This document shows, in pieces, positions 22,630-33,209 of a stretch of 64,000 bases of DNA. This stretch comes from Paracamarosporium sp. OC-R06-R3 (lineage: Eukaryota > Ascomycota > Dothideomycetes > Pleosporales > Didymosphaeriaceae). The notes beneath the pieces were generated by a model that was not told the origin of the DNA, made no database searches, and saw only the letters and a program-made list of their open reading frames with translations. The translations under genes were made by a program, and so were the position numbers. The stretch is from positions 62,001 through 126,000 of the forward strand of contig JACVRA010000128.1 in NCBI GenBank assembly GCA_019828545.1, written 5' to 3'. Numbering within the stretch: the stretch's first letter is position 1; every line of letters starts with the position of its first letter.

Positions 22630-22869
22630 ATGTCGACGAACACAACACCTTCGAAGCCAAAAGCTTCTCAACCCCAAGACCAGACTAAGCCGGATCGAGC
22701 TTCCTCTATGGGTGACCTCGTGGAGCACTTCTCAGAAACGAAGGTCGATCTTGCAAATGATGCGCATGTGGATGATCTTACGAAGGCGTTTGAGCAGAAG
22801 TGGAGTCCGGAGAGTACGTTCGAGAGGGCTGGTGAGGAGAAAAAATATGATGGTGGTACGGGAAAGTAG
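22630..22869 (+). CDS. Small hypothetical protein, 79 residues
   Basis: The ATG at 22630 follows a CACA-rich leader (TTCACAATG context, good for a fungal start). The protein is hydrophilic and acidic: a Lys/Pro/Gln-rich head, then a helical stretch MGDLVEHFSETKVDL and VDDLTKAFEQKWSPE, ending GEEKKYDGGTGK. I do not recognise a family. The regular codon use and the amphipathic helices support a real gene. No signal peptide or membrane span is seen. It stands alone between the 21.7-22.6 kb spacer and the hairpin array downstream of ERG24, with which it is convergent. Confidence 0.55.
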   Translation: MSTNTTPSKPKASQPQDQTKPDRASSMGDLVEHFSETKVDLANDAHVDDLTKAFEQKWSPESTFERAGEEKKYDGGTGK

Positions 22870-23158
22870 CTTAGGCGCTGGATAGGCGGTTCAGGCGTTG
22901 GTTTTGGTGGGTATATGACGCTTTTGGTAGAGAAAGAGACATGGGTTGCTTGCCGGAGTATGTGAGTCGCTCACGACGCATCATGTATATCACGATCACG
23001 ATCCCAGCCAGAGCGCGTTGCATACGAGTACATCAATCCATTATCGGGTCTTCCCTGTTGTGTACGGTTTCTCGGTCGGGTGTGGAGGTTACCGAAGATC
23101 CAACAAACGTGTCTACGTAATTTAATGAAGTCACGTTCATAACAAAAAGATATATCAT

Positions 23159-23208
23159 GGATGCAAGTCTTCAATTCAGCTATCTTCCAAGCTAAATAGC
23201 AAGGCACC
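23159..23208. repeat. Diverged outlying copy of the hairpin repeat
   Basis: It begins GGATGCAAGTCTTC and ends AAATAGCAAGGCACCC. The outer arms GGATGC / GCACCC pair at five of six positions, and an inner AGCT...AGCT can pair. It keeps the TCTTC-left and ATAGC-right signature of the five copies at 23255-23546 but is more degenerate. A fragment matching only the right arm (GCGCGTTGCATAC) lies at ~23013-23025. Confidence 0.55.
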
Positions 23209-23254
23209 CTCCTCTCCTCCGCCACCAGCTCTACATAACATTAAAGATTATCAG

Positions 23255-23546
23255 AATGCACGTCTTTGACCGCCAGCCAGCGATAGCGTTGCATCTGTGT
23301 TGTGTATAGATGGATGTCTTTGACCGCGTTTCCAGCGGTAGCATACCATCCTAGTTGTGTTTCATGGGTGCATGTCTTCGATCGCTCAGCGATAGCATGG
23401 CACTGTACTGCCAAACCGTATTTACTAGATGCATGTCTTTGATCGCTGGGTAGCGATAGCATTGCATCGATCCGACGACCGTCCTCCTAGAATGTACACG
23501 GATGCACGTCTTTAATCAGATCCAGCTGATCCGATAGCGTTGCATA
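23255..23546. repeat. Array of five covarying hairpin repeats in the presumed ERG24 3' UTR
   Basis: Five copies of a ~40-47 nt unit start at 23255, 23309, 23366, 23428 and 23500 (start spacing 54, 57, 62 and 72). Copy 4 starts GATGCATGTCTTTGATCGCT and ends AGCGATAGCATTGCATC. Each unit folds into an outer stem (GATGCA/TGCATC), an asymmetric internal loop with conserved TCTTTG on the left and AGC on the right, an inner stem (ATCGCT/AGCGAT) and a variable apical loop. Copies differ in sequence but keep pairing: inner stem C-G in copy 2, T-A in 3 and 4; outer stem G-C in copy 2 where others are C-G; loop-closing C-G in 1 and 5, T-A in 2-4. The array begins 17 nt beyond the ERG24 stop codon. Confidence 0.85.
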
Positions 23547-23563
23547 CTCCCCTCGCCCGCGAT

Positions 23564-25145
23564 TTAGTAGACATAGGGCACGATCCGGTACGGCACCAAT
23601 TCGCAGTACCTCTCCCAGTCCTTGCCGTACTTCTTCCTGCACTTTTCTTCATCGCGACGTTCACGGTGAAGCAGAAGGACGGCAAAGTACACCATGAAGA
23701 AATATGTGACGATCATACCCCAGCCCTTGGCCTCGCCGGGGACAACATATTTCTGGTAGGTGTTCTGGAAGAAAACCGCATCCGTCGACGCAGCGTCAAC
23801 GGGGTGCGTCGCTGCGTTCCGGATGACGTATCCTGCAGCGGCGGTGGGAAGAACATATGACCACGACATGAACCAGTCGCCAAGGTAGTTGATGTGGCGC
23901 GCAGTGCCCCACCAGCCAGACACAAGGAGTTTGGAGCCGGACGCAGTTTCGATATACTTGAGGTGCTTGACGCGGGGATCATTGGGGTTGGTGCGGAACC
24001 GGTTCTTCTCGTTATTCACGGAGCGGAAGATGTAGTAGCCGACTGCTTGGACCGCGAATATAGGTGCCAGGCCACGAAGGCCAAGCTCTACGGGATAGGT
24101 AGCCAGATACCGTGCTTGCAGACTATACGTGAAAGGTACCCAGACCAAATCGCCAAAGGACAGCATCAATCCGAAGCCGTCACTGATGATGTCGATGGTG
24201 GTCAGCATGGCGGGTTCCATATAGTAGCAGTCAAAGACGTAGAAGGTCTGGGCGAATGTGACGAGAATGATGGAATCGGTGACCTTTCCAAAATTGCGGT
24301 ACTGCTGCATGATGAACGCCAGATCAAGGATCACCCAGCCGAGCATTCCGGGGCGGATCTCAGCCCAGGTTTTGATGTCGATTTCGCCAAAGATGGGGAG
24401 CGTGACACGCGGGTTAAGTTCACGACCAATGAACCAGTCGTACAGGATGTTGCCACTGTGGCCGCCAGCGGCTAGCTCACGCATGCTGGGATCCTTGGGA
24501 TGCTTGACAGAGAAGGAGCTAATGTACACATAAGTAGCCAAAGCGTAGGAGGTCAGGATGTTGGTGGTGAGGAGCCCAACGTAGTTCTCCGAGATGAAAG
24601 TCCAAACGCGGAAGTCAGCACCCTCGACAATGGTTCCAGCAGCCAGGATGACCAGGATGAAGATGCCAGAGCTCCATGCTGTGAAGTGTTAGTGATGTCA
24701 GATGTCAGGTGATCTAATGGAAGAAATGAATTACCATTGAAACGGTACTTGAGTCTTCCTCCACTCCTAAGCTCGGTGCCTTCAGGCTCTTCAGCCGGAA
24801 GGAAGGCGTACAAAGCCAGACTGAGGAAATAGTAGGCAAAGTTTCCGAGGACTGCGTTCCATGTGACCAAGCCTGAAAACCCAGGCCAGCCAGCTTCCTT
24901 CTTCAACTGTTCCCAGTCTAGAGTCGACGGATGAAGCAGTGACGGTGCAGGACATCCAGAAATGTCATTGCATAGAAAGGTGAAGGCATAGCAAAGTAAA
25001 GGCAGGAAGAAGGAAATGACGAAAGCACCAGGCCTGGGCTAGTCAGCGACCAAGCTTACAACATGTAAGTCAATACTTACGGTCCAAAGAATTCGTAGCC
25101 ATGTGGCTGCTCCGGGAGGGCCTCGACCTTTCGTTTCGGCGCCAT
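23564..25145 (-). CDS. ERG24: Sterol C-14 reductase
   Basis: ERG24 reduces the C14=C15 double bond after lanosterol demethylation in ergosterol synthesis, in the ER membrane. Exons are 25145-25081, 25033-24735 and 24678-23564 (492 residues). The start is MAPKRKVEALPEQP, and the second acceptor (CCCAG) restores FFGPPGAFVISFF. Multiple membrane spans are visible. Family landmarks are GNILYDWFIGRELNPR, IRPGMLGWVILDLAF, LLVSGWWGTARHINYLGDW and the C-terminal KKYGKDWERYCELVPYRIVP. LYDWFIGRELNP and the IRPGM block favour C-14 reductase over the ERG4 C-24(28) reductase. The tail lacks the lysine ER-return motif but ends in the usual YRI.PY.Y. The gene is divergent from the Mrl1-like gene (465 bp between starts). 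A hairpin array lies immediately 3'. Confidence 0.93.
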
Positions 25146-25610
25146 GTCTGCAAGATTCGGGATGTTGTTTATTGAAAATTATCGTCGACACGGAAAGGGG
25201 GTCTCGGCAGCGAACTCTGCTCTGATACAAGCAATGTCCGCAGTGTCTTCGCAGCCGACCTTTGCACACGCCGCCGTCTCAATAAGCAACAGCGCACACG
25301 AGGTTATATAGGTAGGACTGGAAGATGGAATTACATGGGACGAGTGCAAGCCCAGCCGGAGGACGCGCTTCCGCGAGGCTGAGGTAATGACGCGCTCATT
25401 CGGCAGCTAGCTCGCGAACGGTTTAGGCCGGCACTAGTCCCGATGCAGGAGCTGCGGACAAGGATGCTGCTGCATGTAACAGTGCTCCGGGCAAACCACC
25501 GTGGCCTGGAGAAACATCACTCCCCGTATCCTGATGCCTTGTACGTAGCCGCACCTTTTTTCGTCCTTTCCTTCCACACGCTCGCTATCTCGCAAGTACC
25601 CTCCGGAACA
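25146..25610. promoter_or_regulatory. Shared divergent promoter region of ERG24 and the Mrl1-like gene
   Basis: 465 bp lie between the two start codons, so both promoters must fit here. I see no confident TATA box or a textbook sterol regulatory element. The plus-strand leader just before 25611 is pyrimidine-rich, as in mould 5' UTRs. Confidence 0.45.
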
Positions 25611-26842
25611 ATGCGGAGGTCATTGCTCTCCGCGCTCGTGGCGCTGCTCTGGACAGCAGCCGCGTCAGACAAGAAGGCACCGAAGCGGTGCACCGCCGTC
25701 TCGCCCACCACCGAACGCTTCTTCGATTTGAATCCGCTGCATCGGGCCCCTCCGGAAGAAGGCAAGAAGAAAAAGGAAGGCGAGGAGGGCAGCTGGCATG
25801 CGCGAGGCCACGACTACGGCGCAAACTTCACCATCAACTTCTGCGGACCTGTTGTGGAGGAGCTGGACAATGTGCAAGATTTGGACAAAGATCTATGGAG
25901 GAACGTGAGCGCGTTCTACGAGAAGGGCGGGAAGCAGTATGCGCTTGGGTAAGTCGAAGCCGAACAGATTTCCCGGAGGCTTCGGATGCTATGCGCCTGG
26001 AATGCCACCGCGGACATAGCCACGATTTGCGGAGCATTGAGCTGACAATGACTTGTAAAGTCTGGAAAGCTACGAGCCTGTATTCCGCGGTCGCAAGCTG
26101 GTTTTGAACTACACCGATGGCTCCCTCTGCCCCTCGTCGCGCGACCGTCGCTCTCCTCACGGCGCGATCGATCTCCCGGCCCGAGAAATCATCCACGACG
26201 ATGACGAAAAGGACAAGGACAAGGACAAGGACGACAAAGACGAAGATAAAGATGAAGACGCGCCGAAGAAGCCTTCTGCGGATGGCAAGCGCCGCAAGAC
26301 CGCTATCATCTCTCTGCTCTGCGAGTCCGACCCGCTAGCCAAGACCGCATTCTCCTTCGTTGCCGCCGTAGATGACTGCGTATATTTCTTCGAGGGGCGT
26401 TCTCCCTCAGCATGTGGAGGCGTACATATCGAAGAGCAAGCGCTAGGTCCCGGTGGTGTTTTCGGTGTCATCATGCTCATCGCAGTCTTGGTATACTTCG
26501 TCGGTGGTTGCGTATACCAGCGCACAGTCATGCACCAGCGCGGATGGAGACAGCTCCCCAACTATGCCATGTGGGCGGGCATTGCGCGCTTCATTGCTGT
26601 ACGTATCTTCTTCCTGCGCTGCTCACCCTTACCACTCCTCCCACGTCCGCGCTCCTCTTCGCAACCACACAACTAACAACGCTTAGGACATGTTCATCAT
26701 CCTGACCTCCTCCTGCGCACGCTTCCTCCCCTCGCGCCGGGGCTACAGCCGCGTCTCCCTCGGCCACGACCGGGGCCGCGGCCGAAGAAACGAAGACGAA
26801 AACCGACTTATCGATAACCTCGACGAAGAATGGGACGACTGA
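25611..26842 (+). CDS. Mrl1-like vacuolar sorting receptor (mannose-6-phosphate receptor homology domain)
   Basis: Type I membrane protein of the mannose-6-phosphate receptor homology group, which sorts cargo from Golgi or endosome to vacuole. Exons are 25611-25948, 26061-26598 and 26687-26842 (343 residues). A signal peptide (MRRSLLSALVALLWTAAAS) starts it. The lumenal domain has conserved Cys and the GANFTINFCGPV and VLNYTDGSLCP patterns. A lysine/aspartate-rich linker interrupts it (nt 26190-26270). A single membrane span lies around GVIMLIAVLVYFVGGC. The cytosolic tail has NYAMWAGIARFIADMF and ends NRLIDNLDEEWDD, with an acidic and dileucine-like signal (NRLIDNL). ATG27, another protein with this domain, is the main alternative. 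The longer tail favours Mrl1. Confidence 0.78.
26190..26270 (+). repeat. Coding AAGGAC/GATGAA-type simple repeat
   Basis: A tandem run of AAGGAC units, sliding into GACGAA and GATGAA, encodes an alternating Lys/Asp/Glu linker inside the lumenal domain of the Mrl1-like receptor. It keeps the reading frame. Such repeats usually vary in length between strains. Confidence 0.8.
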
Positions 26843-27675
26843 AACCTCTTTCCAGTTTGTAACTGTGCTGGCATTTGCATCTAGACTTGGATATATTGGC
26901 GTTACTGGGCTCGGACACGGAGTGTCGCGGAATAAATGGGATAGTCAAGGGTTTCTTACTTGGTAGCGAGTCATGCGTAGAATTTGCAAATCTACCGTTC
27001 TTTGAGATGTTGTGTACGATTCTGGTGATACTTTGCGATTGCGGGATTGTGCGTGGAGAGATGATATATTCGCAGTGCAACAGAAGCCTCATGTCTTCCC
27101 TTATCCCAGGATAGGCAGAGATGCTCAGAGCTTCCAGTCTCATGCCTCGGCTTTTCAGGGATCTCGTAGGCCGTTCATCACCATCACAGACACATGGCCA
27201 TGCATTCGTTCGTAAGCACGAGGACAGGATCTGTCTATATTACGTCCGCCTAAAGCGAACCATACCATATGTCCATAAAACATCGACGTAACCTCGTGTA
27301 TCTACCATCGAAAAGCAGTGATTATCCACCATATCATTCAGCCCTCCTCAAAGTTCTTAAACACTAGTTATATGCATACAAGTGCCGCTCACATTTGGGC
27401 GAACCATCATGGAATGATTCATCCAAACACCGCTTACACCCTTGTTCCCGTCCATTAACGCCATATTATACTATCCTCCATAACGTGGGATAAACAACAA
27501 GAAAGCATATCCGATACCACGCCCGCCAGCTCTTACAACGTTCGTACCATCATAAGAAACATACGTTCGCTGAAATTCCGCGTACACCATCGTATCAAGA
27601 AGAATCGTGACGCTGCTCCTCAACCCCATCGGGGCCCGCAAGGATTTCCTCAAGCACGGAGTCCACCTAGAGCTC
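26843..27675. other. Convergent 3' intergenic region
   Basis: The stop codons of the Mrl1-like gene and the GTPase gene face each other across 833 bp. Only short unsupported frames occur. Both 3' UTRs are expected here. Confidence 0.5.
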
Positions 27676-30600
27676 CTAGCCTTGGTTCTCGTCCTTGGAG
27701 GAAGTGAGAGATGGTTTAGCGGCACGCTTGCGGACTGATGGTCCAGACTCGGTAACTGTAGCATCGTTCAGCGTCTCCTTGTCTCGCTTATGTAGACGCT
27801 CCTTGGACGCAGAAAGAGTACCGTTTTCGTTCAAGTCCACAATATCCACATCGACTTCCTCAACCTGGAGCTGCTCCTCAGCTTCTTTGTTTGCGCCCGG
27901 TTCAGCGTCGTTGCCAGATTCTTGCACGGAACGGTTATCTTCATCATCCAAGTCTCCGTTCGCAATGCGCTCGAATTGTGGGTCCATCTATGGGCAGGTA
28001 AGCATGTGTTTTGTGGCGAATTCTGAATTCAAAGGGCGAGAGCATTGTCAATTCTATCACATCAAAAGTACTCACCTGACTCAGTTGAGTCACCAGCTCA
28101 GCCTTGAACAATCGCTCCGGAGTGGTCATCACGTCCTCCGTCACAGAGGTACCGCCGAGGACACGCATGTAATTCTTGTTCATAAGGCAATATATCTTGT
28201 CCGCCTTGTTGGCCATTTTCTCCTCCAAGCCACGACACATTTGCAACAATGCCGTCTCGACTGTTTTCGTGGCGGTGGGAAACATATTTGGGCTCTGCTG
28301 ATGAACATAGGTCGTCATGTGGTTCTTCATTCGAGCGAAGGATCCAGCACCGCGTTCATTTGCGCAAATGTCATACACAGTCATCATGGTGTTGGCTACG
28401 ATGGGGGAAAAGTCGCGGTTGGCATCCCGTTGTGCCTCCGTCATCCGAGTCTTCATCTGATCCTTGAGGGTTTGGAACATCTGCTCATAAGTGTAGATGG
28501 ACCCTTTCAACATGGCTAGCTTGGCAAGGCTAACTCCTTTCTGCTGTGCGTGCTCTTCGACTCCGGCATGGAAGGCGCGCAGTAGATCTCGCGTGTTCTT
28601 CGTGTAGGTCTCCAAAGCTCCAGGCAAGAGTTTCTGGAAGGTGCGTTCCCAGCAAGTTGCAAGCTTCTTAGTAATGGGGTCCAGTAGTTCAGCGTTAAAA
28701 TCACGATGACCAGTGTACACAGAATCATAAACGCCGCCTCTACGCACAATTGCCTTGTAGGCCGACCAGTACAATCCTCCCTGGTCAGTATGGAGACCCC
28801 ATGATTCGGCAATGGTGGGTGCAGACTGCACGGCTTCAATGACGAGCTCATCCATTCGTTCAAAGATATGCTCTCGAATCTCAGCTTTCATCGAACTGAG
28901 ACAGACTGCAACTGCCTGTTCCAAGCCCGTTTCCAGTTGTTTGAGCCTATTCGCTAGATAGTTCGCTTGATTGCGCTTGTCAGCGTCGGTCATCTTAAGA
29001 CTGGTGGCGTCATCAGAGACCCAAATATTGATTGTAGTGAGCAGTTGAAGCAAATTTAGGAGGAATGTGCGGCAGATTTGGACCCTTCCGTTCTCCGTTA
29101 ACTTCCTGCAATGATCTTGAAGCTGAGGGACTTCAGTTTCCTCTTGCGTTCGGAAACCAGGAACAGGTTCGTCCTTCTTCAAACGCCCGCACAACTTTTG
29201 ATAGGCACGGCTGCTCACGCAAAACACGGGAAGAGAATTGGCAACTTCATCGTAGTCGCGGATGTCCTGATCAGGATCAAAAGCCTGTTCATCTGTTTCC
29301 ATTGCGGCTTCTTGGTCCAGTTCCTTAATGCCAGCGGCAAAGTCCAGCTGAATTGCCCCCTTCGAGTACTTGTTGCGTCCGTCAATGCACACAGCCAAGA
29401 TTCGTGCCTTGGTTTCAGCAATCTTGCGTTCGACTACTCCGATTTTTGGGCTCAGCTCTTTTATCTCATCTTCAACGGCTTTCTTCTCTCGTCGCGCATT
29501 CTTTTTCGTAGCCTTCAATTCAGAAAGCTTATCGTCAACGTCTTGCATAGTCAGTGGCTCTGAGGCTTCTTCAACGCCATCCATGTCCGATTGGTTTCCG
29601 GCATCTCCAGCACCGTCATTGCCAGGCCCGAGAGATTGAACATCAGAATCATCTTCGATCTGTCGACGCTTCCGTGAATTCTGCTTCGACTTGGTCTTCT
29701 TTCGCTTCTGCGTTGCCTTGCTCTTTGGGGGAAAAACAGGCTCGTCATCCACACGGTCTTTAATATCCTCCCAGCTCTCTATTTCTTCATCGACTTCATT
29801 GAATATAGACTTGTACATGTCTGCAGACTCTTTCAAGCCTGCAATATTCTTCTTGATTGCCTCAACTTCCTTCTGGTAAACACGAATTTGAGCCTCGAAC
29901 TCATGAATTTCGTCGCCGAGATCCAAGCTGTCCGTGGCCTCAGTTATGGAAATGTCGTCTGTCTTCGAGCAAATAAATGTGACTGCGGAGTAGCTGCCAT
30001 CGTATTTAAGTTGACGTTTGAATGTATCCCCAAGAAGGTTCTTGGCCGCCTTGTCGTCGACCGCTCGTGTGATGGGGGCCACAATCCAAAGGCCACTACA
30101 CTGCTTCATGTACCGCTCCGCAACGGCGGCTCGGGCGGCATTGGAATCGTGCACACCTGGTAAATCCACGATGACAGCTCCTGTAGACAGGGCTGCAGAC
30201 TTGGTGTAAAGCCGAACAACCTTTATCAGGGGCCAATATTCCATCTGATTTTTTGTCTGTTTGCGCCGCTCCTTGTCCTTTTTCCCGGTCACTTTCTCTT
30301 TGCTATCAACGTACCTCTGTAACTCAGCATAGAATGGCTCCGGACGCGCACGATGAATGGGCTTCGTGGTTCCAAGGACGTGGAGCACCGTACTCTCTTC
30401 CATCAGCTTCTCGACCGTACATTTTCCAAGCTCTTCTTTCTGGATCTTTGGATAGACGGCGTGAAACTTGGCCCATGCAATACCAGCATCAGAGTTTGGA
30501 TCTGCAGTCTCTCGTATCATGGTTCCGCCCTCTGTAAGAAATTCCTGCATGAGAATCTTCAGGTCTTTCTCCCAGTCGGAAGGACTTATAAACTCGATTT

Positions 30601-31871
30601 CTGCACGATATTTGTGATCTGGGTCATTATCTTCGTTCCAAGATATTTCAGTTACCACAGCAGTGCATGCACGCATGCAGTTCGTTGGAACTAAGCGTTC
30701 CTCGTCAAGTAAGGCGTTGATGACGCTGCTCTTGCCAGCGCCAGTGTTGCCCACGACGCCAACAACTGTGCGATTGCGTTTGAATTGCTCCTGCAACTTG
30801 TCGATAGAGTCGATCCAGCTTCCAGCATCCGAGCTAGTAGCAACGAACTGCAAGCATATCTGCTTCAGCTTTTCGATGAGCTTCATCGAACGTGCTACGC
30901 CAGCTTCGAGGACTTGCACGTCCTGTTGGTGGATAATATCATGGATGTGTTGACCCACTAATTGAGCCGGCCCTTTAGAATAATCCATTGGGGATGGCTC
31001 ACGATCGAAAAACTCGCCTGGATTGAAGGATTTTGAAAGTGGTGTGTTGTTGGAAACAAAGCTTATGGAAGACAGAACATCGCTAGGTGGTGTAGAACTT
31101 GTTCGGTTAAGGGAGGACATTTCGAGCGGAAACTCGGTAGACGGTAGTTCTTGGTCACACAGTACCTCCCTCTGGGTTGTTGCGGTGGCTTTGGCTGCAG
31201 ATCTAGGTGTCTGTTGAGTGTTTGCTTTGTTGGCATTGGGGCGCGATGCTGGAGATGAAAGTTGAGAGGTGCGGGCAGGTCCTAGCACAGGTGCTGGGAA
31301 CAGCTTGTCCGAGAAAGAAGAGCGGTCGTCAAGAGTAGTCTAAAATGATTGATCATGAGCTTTCCACCGTCAACACCTTGTCAGATGACTATTTACCGGA
31401 CGTGCAGACTTCTCCACGGCACGTAGAGCTATGACCAGGTCGTCACATGTGCCTAGGTCTTTCATCATTGTGTCTGGCGAAGCTATTGCGCCGTCGAACC
31501 ACAAGTCGAAGTCACAACCGGGATCCGGTTGCTTGGATCTGCAAGTTTCCTTGATCTTCGCGATTGTGACTTTCTGTTACAGGTCAGTCATAGTCGCACA
31601 TAAAAAGGCAAATGGGAGCATAGCCGATGTATGCAGATTTTGCTTTTAGGGTAACGCGAAGTGCTCGGGCGTTTTTTTCGACAGTATAAGGTACCAGACT
31701 TTGGGCACATACACCATGGGCTTTGACCCAACTGAAGTCGGGGAAACTAAGCTCTGCATTTGGATCTCGGTCTGTGAGAAGGACGCCTACCATGAAACGT
31801 CGCGGGGGAAGATATTCTCCATCTGGTTGCGCTTGCACAACTTTCTGGCGAAATTCATCCCACTGAGACAT
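27676..31871 (-). CDS. SLIP-type (nuclear GTPase SLIP-GC-like) large GTPase
   Basis: Dynamin-superfamily GTPase. Exons read as 31871-31713 (least sure), 31573-31397, 31339-28076 and 27987-27676, giving 1,303 residues. GTPase motifs: G1 GVVGNTGAGKSSVIN, G3 VDLPGVHDS, G4 ICSKTDD. Between G4 and the C-terminal helical region is a charged coiled coil with a strong nuclear signal (KRKKTKSKQNSRKRR) and an acidic segment. The final exon is almost entirely acidic and polar (EEQLQVEEVDVDIVDL). The first two exons may form a ubiquitin-like fold (KVTIAKIKETCRS...FDLWFDG); this is a guess. The vertebrate relative NUGGC is nuclear. Filamentous fungi have many uncharacterised members. The alternative first-exon donors are all phase 0, so the N-terminus needs RNA evidence. 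Confidence 0.8.
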
Positions 31872-32429
31872 CTCTTGGGGTGCGGTGGCTCCTTGTCAGT
31901 AGCAATGGGACTTGCTAGCTATATGTCTCACGTTCTTGTGACTGGTCCGCTTGCAAAGGAAGCTGCGGGGCGCCGTCGTGATCAACTGGACAACTCACGC
32001 CGTGCATCCAAAGCAAAAAAAGATAACGTACCTTACAAACCTGCGGGAGCCACGGCTGAAACTAGCGGGAGAGGGCGTCGGCAGGTATGTCGATAGGTTT
32101 TGTCTAATGTGTGGAGCAACCGACGCGTCGCGGGGCAACCAATGCATGCAAACGCGTTTGTAGCACCGCATTTATTACGCCCTCACGTGATCCACGCTGG
32201 CTCATCCGTATATTGACAATGGCACTTCGCCGAGGTCCGGTCAATGCACAGTACGCGCACATATCCATGGATCCATCAGACCTTATAACGTCCGCAGAAA
32301 GATATTAGGATGCTCTTACCCTCTTTAATGTTCGCTTACGCCATGAAGTGCCATGTATTGCAACTGATATTTATACATAACAAACTGTCAATTTAGCTCA
32401 AACATACCACTCATCAACCGTGAACTAGT
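31872..32429. other. Intergenic region, no supported gene
   Basis: 558 bp between the GTPase start and the GST stop, both on the minus strand. Short frames only. Confidence 0.5.
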
Positions 32430-33209
32430 CTACTCCTTGTTCAAATCTTTAGGGTCAACACGCAGGTCTTTATTTCCAAAATAGATCAAATCCATCTTCC
32501 CGCCATTCTCCTCAGCCCGCTTCTTCGCCGGTCGCCCGTTGATCCTCTCCACCCAATCCCTCAGCTTAGGAAACTTGCTCAGGTCGCAGTACCCCCTCTG
32601 AACCGCGACGTCCATTCCCCAACTCACATTGAAGTCGCTGACGCCCATCTCCACGCCGCCAAACCAGGGCTTCTCCTCGCTCAGCGCCTCGTCCAGGATC
32701 TGGAGAACGGGCTGTATATCACTCTTGAACCGCATCGTCATGGGGAGGCCCATGACCTTGTAGAGCCAGGATAGTGGCCACGGTGTGAGTTGGCTCAGGA
32801 CCTCGAAGAGAATGGCGAAATTGTTTATGCTGCCCAACGTGCTGGTAGCGAATTCGGAGAAAAAGCGGTCTCGACGGCGGTTTTCAAGCGTCTGAGGCGT
32901 CCACAGCCCATTGGCATAGTCTTCGTTAATGAAATCTAGTATAAGCTTCGATTCAGTGAGGACGCCAGGCTCGAGTTGAATGACTGGTGGAGCGGTGCCG
33001 TCTGTGGTTTCAACTGTCATTATGGGGGATTTACCGAGACGGAAGACTTTGACGAGGTCTTTGTTGTAGGGGAATTGGCGAGGATAGTTTTTGAGGTTGT
33101 ATTTGAAGGTGGGGTCGATGGAGGAGAGTTCTTCGAGCATCCAGAGGCAGCGGTGGGCCTGGGAATGGGCGAGGTTGTGGAGCGTGGGGATGGTGGTTTG
33201 GGGTGCCAT
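32430..33209 (-). CDS. Glutathione S-transferase (Gtt1-like)
   Basis: GSTs conjugate glutathione to electrophiles in the cytosol or at membranes. The model is a single exon of 259 residues from the ATG at 33209 (MAPQTTIPTLHNLAHSQ). The open frame extends upstream to 33299, but the thioredoxin-fold strand begins here. The N-terminal domain has PTLHNLAHSQAHRCLWMLEEL, with the active-site Ser or Asn in the LAHSQAHR turn, and GKSPIMTVE with the cis-Pro. ESKLILDFI matches the glutathione-binding SNAIL/TRAIL-like motif. The C-terminal helical domain contains KPWFGGVEMGVSDFNVSW (the usual TxAD-like capping box is GVSDF) and ends in a basic, non-conserved tail. It fits the fungal Gtt1 group. Confidence 0.85.
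   Translation of the reverse strand: MAPQTTIPTLHNLAHSQAHRCLWMLEELSSIDPTFKYNLKNYPRQFPYNKDLVKVFRLGKSPIMTVETTDGTAPPVIQLEPGVLTESKLILDFINEDYANGLWTPQTLENRRRDRFFSEFATSTLGSINNFAILFEVLSQLTPWPLSWLYKVMGLPMTMRFKSDIQPVLQILDEALSEEKPWFGGVEMGVSDFNVSWGMDVAVQRGYCDLSKFPKLRDWVERINGRPAKKRAEENGGKMDLIYFGNKDLRVDPKDLNKE

Noticed and set aside
23255..23546. CRISPR array or tRNA cluster reading of the repeats
   Set aside because: The host is a eukaryote, spacers are of uneven size with no spacer-like pattern, and the units lack the tRNA cloverleaf and T-loop sequence. Each unit is a single two-stem hairpin.
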